Below are positions 42,054 to 46,994 of a DNA stretch of 46,994 nucleotides, piece after piece. The notes beneath the pieces are model-generated. The model searched no databases. It saw only the letters and a list, made by a program, of their open reading frames with translations, and had not been told where the DNA came from. The stretch's first letter is position 1; the number at the start of each line of letters is the position of its first letter. A program made the position numbers and the translations under genes. The stretch is from an uncultured Pseudomonadota bacterium (GTDB lineage Bacteria; Pseudomonadota; Gammaproteobacteria; Burkholderiales; Methylophilaceae): the NCBI GenBank assembly GCA_903876765.1, contig CAIRBH010000014.1, forward strand, positions 1 to 46,994. Direction: 5' to 3'.

Positions 42054-43073
42054 ATGTTGGCTTACTTACTCAAACGCTTGCTATGGATGGTGCCATTATT
42101 GATAGGCATCAGTCTCATCTCTTTTTTTATCATGCACTTAGCCCCTGGTGACATCACAACCAGCGAAGCCAGCTTTAATCCCAAAGCCAGTGAAGAATCA
42201 CGCCAAAAACTAAGGGCATTATATAATTTAGATAAACCTGTCATCGTGCAATATGGCTTATGGGTAAAGCGCATGGCCACCCTAGATTTTGGCACTTCGT
42301 TTGCATCGCACCAGCGCCCAGTATTTTGGCAAACCAAAGATAAAGACGGCAACATTACACTGGGGATGATACAAGAAGCGCTGCCTATCACGCTGCTGAT
42401 CAATCTGCTTAGCCTAGGGCTAATTATTAGCGTTGCATTGCCCTTGGGCATTATTTCTGCGCTTAAGCAAAATCAATTGGCAGACCGTAGCATTACCTTA
42501 TTCGTATTTATAGGCTTTGCTATTCCTGGTTTTTGGCTGGCATTAATCTTGATGTATTGGACTGGCGTGCAACACGCTTGGTTGCCTATTTCTGGGCTAG
42601 AAAGCATGGGTCACGAGAATTTATCTGGACTGGGTCAAGTAGCTGACACACTCAAACATTTAATTTTACCCGTTTCTATTTCCGGACTTACTGGCCTAGC
42701 TGGCATCTCACTATTTGTGCGCAACGGCATGCTAGATGTGCTCCATCAAGACTACATCACCACCGCTCGTTCAAAAGGCTTAAATGAAAACAGAGTGATT
42801 TATGGTCATGCGCTGCGCAATGCACTGTTACCGCTGATTACTATTTTTGGTTTAAGCATACCGGGTTTGATAGGCGGCTCGGTCATTGCTGAAAGCATTT
42901 TTGCTATACCTGGCATGGGTAAACTATTTTATGACGCGGTGCTGATGAGAGATTTTCCAGTGATTATGGGCATACTCACTATAGGGGCGCTGCTGACTAT
43001 GATAGGCAATTTATTAGCGGATGTTGCATACGCTTGGGCTGACCCTAGAGTCAGGCGCGGAGTGATTAAATGA
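42054..43073 (+). CDS. ABC transporter permease, DppB/OppB type
   Basis: The 339-residue protein starts LLKRLLWMVPLLIGISLISFFIMHLAPGD, the standard first helix of DppB-type permeases. It has six or so helices and the EAA loop region ARSKGLNENRVIYGHALRNALLP for contact with an ATPase. It forms the inner-membrane channel with the next gene, which it overlaps by 4 bp (ATGA). Confidence 0.92.
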   Translation: MLAYLLKRLLWMVPLLIGISLISFFIMHLAPGDITTSEASFNPKASEESRQKLRALYNLDKPVIVQYGLWVKRMATLDFGTSFASHQRPVFWQTKDKDGNITLGMIQEALPITLLINLLSLGLIISVALPLGIISALKQNQLADRSITLFVFIGFAIPGFWLALILMYWTGVQHAWLPISGLESMGHENLSGLGQVADTLKHLILPVSISGLTGLAGISLFVRNGMLDVLHQDYITTARSKGLNENRVIYGHALRNALLPLITIFGLSIPGLIGGSVIAESIFAIPGMGKLFYDAVLMRDFPVIMGILTIGALLTMIGNLLADVAYAWADPRVRRGVIK

Positions 43074-43891
43074 TCACTATGCGGCGCCATCCATTGGCTA
43101 TGATTGGCTTTATTATTATTGCAAGTATATTGCTACTAGCGTTAATTGCGCCATGGATAGCACCTTACGACCCAGATGCCATCAATGTTAAAGCCATATT
43201 ATTAGCCCCTAGCCACATGCATTTAATGGGTACCGATGGTCTTGGCCGAGATGTGTTTTCTCGTATGCTATATGGCTCACGCATATCGCTACTGGTCGGC
43301 TTTGTTGCCGTAGGCATTGCCACCATCATAGGCATTATTTTAGGCGCTATTGCTGGATTCTATCGCGGCTGGGTTGATACACTCATCATGCGTATTGTCG
43401 ATATTATGCTGTCTATTCCGACTTTCTTTTTAATTTTAGCGGTCATTGCATTTTTAACGCCTTCTATCTGGAATATTATGATAGTCATAGGTTTAACTTC
43501 ATGGATGGGCGTTACACGGCTTGTACGTGCCGAATTTTTAAGTCTGCGCCAGCGAGAATTTGTATTGGCCGCTCAAGCTTTAGGCGCTAAAGATAGGCGA
43601 CTCATTTTCACCCATTTGCTACCCAACAGCTTAACGCCTATCATCGTAAGCTCAATATTAGGCATAGCCAGCGCTGTACTTGTTGAATCTGGCTTAAGCT
43701 TTTTAGGCCTAGGAGTGCAAGCGCCGCAAGCTTCTTGGGGTAATATTCTGACCGACGGTAAAGAATATATACAATTTGCTTGGTGGCTATCGCTATTTCC
43801 TGGACTAGCCATCCTGATTACCGTGTTAGGGTATAATCTGCTTGGAGATGGCCTGCGTGATGCATACAACCCAAGAAGCAGCCAACATTAG
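43070..43891 (+). CDS. ABC transporter permease, DppC/OppC type
   Basis: The 273-residue protein has the DppC hallmarks HLMGTDGLGRDVFSRMLYGSRISL and an EAA loop AAQALGAKDRRLIFTHLLPN, with about six helices. It pairs with the preceding permease. No ATP-binding subunit gene follows: 38 bp downstream begins fabI. The ATPases must be encoded elsewhere or shared with another transporter. Confidence 0.92.
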   Translation: MITMRRHPLAMIGFIIIASILLLALIAPWIAPYDPDAINVKAILLAPSHMHLMGTDGLGRDVFSRMLYGSRISLLVGFVAVGIATIIGIILGAIAGFYRGWVDTLIMRIVDIMLSIPTFFLILAVIAFLTPSIWNIMIVIGLTSWMGVTRLVRAEFLSLRQREFVLAAQALGAKDRRLIFTHLLPNSLTPIIVSSILGIASAVLVESGLSFLGLGVQAPQASWGNILTDGKEYIQFAWWLSLFPGLAILITVLGYNLLGDGLRDAYNPRSSQH

Positions 43892-43929
43892 TTACATAAA
43901 ATTCAAGATTTAAAATAAGGATAAATGTC

Positions 43930-44715
43930 ATGGGATTTTTAGCGGGCAAAAAAATATTAATCACCGGCCTCATCAGTAATCGTTCTATCGCTTACGGTAT
44001 CGCTGCGGCAATGAAACGTGAAGGTGCAGAGCTGGCATTCACCTATCAAATGGAAAAACATCAAGAACGAGTAGAAAAACTGGCCGCAGATTTCGGCTCA
44101 AATTTAGTTTTTCATTGCGACGTTGCGGATGACAACTTAATCGCCGCACTATTCCCGGCAATTGCTAAGCACTGGGATGGCATTGATTCTATTGTGCACT
44201 CAATCGCTTTTGTACCTAAAGATGCGCTAGATGGCGATTATCTTGAAAAAGTAACGCGTGAAAACTTCCGCATTGCTCATGATATTAGCTCTTACAGCTT
44301 TGCCGCACTGGCCAAAGCGGCATTACCTATGATGCTAGGCAGAAATGGTAGCTTAGTCACCCTCAGCTATTTGGGCGCTGAGCGCACTATGCCTAATTAC
44401 AACGTCATGGGCTTAGCCAAAGCCAGTTTAGAAGCCAACGTGCGCTATATGGCACAAAGCTTAGGGCCTAAGGGTATTCGCGTCAATGCAGTGTCAGCTG
44501 GCCCCATCAAAACTCTAGCTGCTTCTGGCATTGCAGATTTTGACAAAATGATAGGCTTTAACGAAAAACATGCCGCATTGCGCCGTAATGTCACCATAGA
44601 AGAAGTAGGCAATGCCGTAGCATTTTTGTGTAGCGACTTAGCTTCTGGCATTACTGGTGAAATCACCTACGTAGATGGCGGCATGAACATTACGGCAGCT
44701 GGGGTCATTGAATAA
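43930..44715 (+). CDS. fabI: Enoyl-[acyl-carrier-protein] reductase (NADH)
   Basis: The 261-residue protein catalyses the last reduction step of fatty-acid elongation. FabI marks are [20 protein letters not shown], the catalytic Tyr/Lys spacing in [20 protein letters not shown] and the [12 protein letters not shown] substrate loop. An AAGGA ribosome-binding site (43917-43921) lies 8 bp before the ATG. A strong palindromic terminator follows. It is the target of triclosan-type inhibitors in relatives. Confidence 0.96.
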   Translation: MGFLAGKKILITGLISNRSIAYGIAAAMKREGAELAFTYQMEKHQERVEKLAADFGSNLVFHCDVADDNLIAALFPAIAKHWDGIDSIVHSIAFVPKDALDGDYLEKVTRENFRIAHDISSYSFAALAKAALPMMLGRNGSLVTLSYLGAERTMPNYNVMGLAKASLEANVRYMAQSLGPKGIRVNAVSAGPIKTLAASGIADFDKMIGFNEKHAALRRNVTIEEVGNAVAFLCSDLASGITGEITYVDGGMNITAAGVIE

Positions 44716-44770
44716 ACGTAGGCAGACTCATTAGTCTAATCTGGTCAAATAAAACAAACCATTTGGCAAT

Positions 44771-44798
44771 AAAAAAAGGCACTTAAGTGCCTTTTTTT
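44771..44798. terminator. Bidirectional intrinsic terminator between fabI and ppiD
   Basis: The 28 bp form a perfect palindrome, A7-GGCACTT/AAGTGCC-T7. Either strand gives a GC-containing hairpin followed by seven T residues, so it can end both fabI (plus strand) and ppiD (minus strand), whose stops lie 56 and 26 bp away. Confidence 0.9.
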
Positions 44799-44823
44799 AT
44801 GTTGTTATCAGCAAGCTAGAAGA

Positions 44824-46728
44824 TTAATTATTAGCAGTGCTACCTAACAAAATTTTCTCATTAACCGTTACTTTGGCTTTTTCTCGCAGAGATTGCTTGT
44901 AGGCTGCCAAGTATTCGGCAGCAAGAGCTGCATTTAATTCACGTTTAGCCAGCTTCTGCGCATCCTCTTCTTTAGGGATTGCCGCCTCAACCTTGATCAC
45001 TTTTACTAGCAAATAACCCTGCTTGCTATCTGCCAGCCCAGAATAGGCTGGTAACTTAGCAACATTGGTTTTAAATGCTAAATTCATAGCGAGCTCAGTA
45101 AGACCCTGTGCAGTTTTGCGATCTATAGTCACTTGCGGTATCCATTCTATACCAGCAACTTCTTTGCCTTCACGCAGGCTTTGTAAAGCCGCCTCACCTT
45201 TGCTTTTGGCCAATTTAGCCGCCGCTTCTAATTTGAGCAATGACTCGATACCTGCCTTCACTTCATCAAAGCTTCTTGGTGTTGCAGGTTTATAATCAAG
45301 CACGCGAGCTGCGACTAAATTATTAGGTGAAATTTCTACAGCTTCCGTATTGCGATGATCTTTAAGCACTTCATCAGAAAAAATTAAACCCATGATTTTT
45401 TGATTATTTTTGAAAAATTTAGCGCCTGATTCACGGCTTAACCAATCTGACTTTTGCACTTCACCGCCATAAGATTTAGCAGCAGGTTGCAAACTACCAG
45501 ATTGCTCATAAACCAAATTGCTAAATGTTTCAGCTTGCTTTGCAAATTCTTCTTGTGCTTTTTGGAACATCAAATCGCCTTTAATTTGCGGTTTCAAGCT
45601 ATTAAAATCAGTGCTAGCACCCCTAATTTCTGTGACTTTAATAATATGGTAGCCAAATTCAGATTCAACCAAATCACTCACTTGGTCAACCTTCATACTA
45701 AAAACCGCATCTTCAAATGGCTTAACCATAGCACCACGGCCAAAGCTACCTAAATCACCACCTTTAACAGCAGAGCCAGGATCTTGCGAGTTTTTAATCG
45801 CCAACGCTTCGAATGAATTTGGATTTTTCTTAATCGCCGCTAAAATTTCTGTGGCTTTTGCCTTAGCTTGCTGTTTTTGCTGTGCTGTTGCACTAACACC
45901 AAAACCAATCAAAATATGGCTTGCTCTTCTTTGCTCATTGCCTGAGAATTTAGAGGCATTTTCATCGTAGTATTTTTTTACTTCCGCATCATCAACATTC
46001 ACCTTACGCATAAAATCAACAGATGACATAGATAGAAACTCAAGTTTTACCTGTTCAGGCACCATCAACTTACTTTTGTGTTGCTCATAGTAAGCTTTAA
46101 CTTCTTCAGGTGTCACAGTCGCTTGATCGACAAAATCTTTAGTTTTAATTTCCGCCACGGTCACAACGCGCTGTTGATTAGCTAATTTGATAGCACTATC
46201 TAAACGTGCATTAGAAATAAAGCCCAACCTGGCAATACCATTTTGTGCCTGCTGTACCAGCATATCAGCACGCATACCCGCTTCAAACTTCGTTGGCGTC
46301 AGTTGATTTTGCGCTAGGGTCTGATCATATAATTCTTGTGAAAATTTACCATCTTTCTGAAACTCAGGCATACCCGTTATATAGGTGGCCAACTGCACAT
46401 CACTGATAGCAAATTTCGCCTGTTTAATCTCGTCATTTAATAACTGTTTGTTAATCAATTGGTTTAACACCAAAGATTTTACTTCAGGGCCATCAAGCTG
46501 CGCTGGATCAAATTTTCCTTCTGACTGCAAACGATTACGCATGTTTTTTAGGGCGTTATCATACTCTTGAACAGAAATATTATTGCCCGCAACCTTAGCC
46601 ACAGCAACGTTATGACCAGCACCGCTCAAATATGAGTCAATACCAAATAATGCAAAGGGGATAGTAATTAAAGCCAACAAAGCCTTACCCACCCAACCTT
46701 TAGCAACTGTGCGAATTCTATCTAACAT
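44824..46728 (-). CDS. ppiD: Periplasmic chaperone / peptidyl-prolyl isomerase PpiD
   Basis: The 634-residue protein starts MLDRIRTVAKGWVGKAL and has one N-terminal membrane anchor (about 14-32). A SurA_N-type chaperone domain (about 40-240) follows, with a parvulin rotamase domain near 260-365 (RRASHILIGFG...GGDLGSFGRG...FGYHIIKV) and a C-terminal helical domain. PpiD assists folding of outer-membrane and periplasmic proteins near the Sec translocon. It lies downstream of a tRNA-Asp gene on the same strand. In the 160-bp gap, an extended -10 TGGTATATT (minus strand, near 46821-46829) is a possible promoter. Confidence 0.94.
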   Translation of the reverse strand: MLDRIRTVAKGWVGKALLALITIPFALFGIDSYLSGAGHNVAVAKVAGNNISVQEYDNALKNMRNRLQSEGKFDPAQLDGPEVKSLVLNQLINKQLLNDEIKQAKFAISDVQLATYITGMPEFQKDGKFSQELYDQTLAQNQLTPTKFEAGMRADMLVQQAQNGIARLGFISNARLDSAIKLANQQRVVTVAEIKTKDFVDQATVTPEEVKAYYEQHKSKLMVPEQVKLEFLSMSSVDFMRKVNVDDAEVKKYYDENASKFSGNEQRRASHILIGFGVSATAQQKQQAKAKATEILAAIKKNPNSFEALAIKNSQDPGSAVKGGDLGSFGRGAMVKPFEDAVFSMKVDQVSDLVESEFGYHIIKVTEIRGASTDFNSLKPQIKGDLMFQKAQEEFAKQAETFSNLVYEQSGSLQPAAKSYGGEVQKSDWLSRESGAKFFKNNQKIMGLIFSDEVLKDHRNTEAVEISPNNLVAARVLDYKPATPRSFDEVKAGIESLLKLEAAAKLAKSKGEAALQSLREGKEVAGIEWIPQVTIDRKTAQGLTELAMNLAFKTNVAKLPAYSGLADSKQGYLLVKVIKVEAAIPKEEDAQKLAKRELNAALAAEYLAAYKQSLREKAKVTVNEKILLGSTANN

Positions 46729-46887
46729 AAAAAATTTATACCCTTAAATATGCTTGCAATAATTAACTTAGACTAAGCCATCTTGCTAAGTTCTTTTTTT
46801 TATAAAACAAGCTGTCAATATACCATAAGACCCAGCTTCTAAAGCAAAAGCCCTGTGCGCAATTGGCCTACATAGAAGCCAAAATAC

Positions 46888-46927
46888 AAATAAAAATAGC
46901 GAGTCCTAAGACTCGCTATTTTTATTT
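46888..46927 (-). terminator. Intrinsic terminator directly after tRNA-Asp
   Basis: An 18-bp perfect inverted repeat (46888-46905 and 46910-46927) with a CTAA loop (TTAG on the minus strand) has the core GCGAGTC/GACTCGC and A/T-rich outer arms. On the minus strand the right arm gives a run of T residues after the GC core. The last base overlaps the CCA end of the tRNA gene, so termination and tRNA 3' processing are adjacent. Confidence 0.85.
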
Positions 46928-46994
46928 GGCGGAGCGGACGGGACTCGAACCCGCGACCCCCTGCGTGACAGGCAGGTATTCTAACCAACTGAAC
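46927..46994 (-). tRNA. tRNA-Asp (anticodon GUC), 5' end beyond the window
   Basis: The minus strand reads the D-arm, the anticodon arm CCTGC-CTGTCAC-GCAGG with anticodon GTC (46969-46967), the T-arm with GGTTCGAGTCC and an acceptor strand ending in encoded GCCA. About 9 nt of the 5' acceptor strand are missing because the window ends. tRNA-Asp GUC is one of the four queuosine-modified tRNAs, so it is a substrate of the QueD/QueG pathway encoded here. Confidence 0.95.

Noticed and set aside
1-46994. CRISPR array, prophage, integron or defence island
   Set aside because: No regularly spaced repeats, phage structural genes, integrase or restriction/toxin genes were found; apart from the IS end the content is housekeeping.

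Overview
This window looks like a stretch of bacterial core chromosome from a betaproteobacterium with fairly low G+C. The gene content and order fit the methylotroph family Methylophilaceae (Methylotenera/Methylophilus-like). That placement is an inference from overall impression and synteny, not a computed assignment. The DNA is gene-dense, with short intergenic gaps (none over 300 bp) and housekeeping genes on both strands. I see no prophage, CRISPR array or rRNA operon. The only mobile DNA visible is the end of an IS21-family element at the left edge.

Layout from left to right. (1) 1-1131: an IS21-type terminus abuts and ends a TPR lipoprotein gene; a small exported protein follows. (2) 1405-3386: a NarL-type response regulator and its DesK/NarX-type kinase. 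(3) 3502-9530: a probable operon of ycaO, a two-gene MnmC (methyltransferase and FAD oxidase halves encoded separately) and a large TPR/O-GlcNAc-transferase-like protein. (4) 9571-20581: EamA transporter, dapC, miaA, endonuclease-type mutL, a SUV3-like RNA helicase tail-to-tail with a beta-CASP nuclease, amiC, tsaE and queG. (5) 20565-22296: ammonium transporter amt with a sigma54 promoter and two NtrC-like sites, then a DUF3301-like protein. (6) 22299-24287: a Fur-box-headed iron cassette (cupredoxin-like protein, FTR1 permease, outer-membrane protein). (7) 24343-29714: hslO, a TrmH-family methyltransferase and the argD-argF-argG operon with an attenuator-like leader. (8) 29864-34488: EamA transporter, orn, Ste24-like protease, cytochrome c, rsgA, queD. 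(9) 34506-40331: rfbB, dnaQ, rnhA, yafS-like, gloB and mltD, an order largely shared with E. coli. (10) 40367-46994: an oligopeptide-type ABC importer without ATPase genes, fabI, ppiD and a truncated tRNA-Asp gene.

Themes: tRNA and translation maintenance is heavily represented (mnmD/mnmC, miaA, tsaE, queG, queD, a SpoU methyltransferase, rsgA, ycaO). Cell-wall enzymes are present (amiC, mltD), as are amino-acid biosynthesis (dapC, argDFG) and nutrient uptake with recognisable regulation (NtrC/sigma54 for ammonium, Fur for iron). The points most worth a second look are the terminator and Arg-codon mini-ORF in front of argD, the SUV3-like helicase/beta-CASP nuclease pair, the split mnmC, the regulated amt promoter, and the TPR gene whose last codon and stop lie in an insertion-sequence end.
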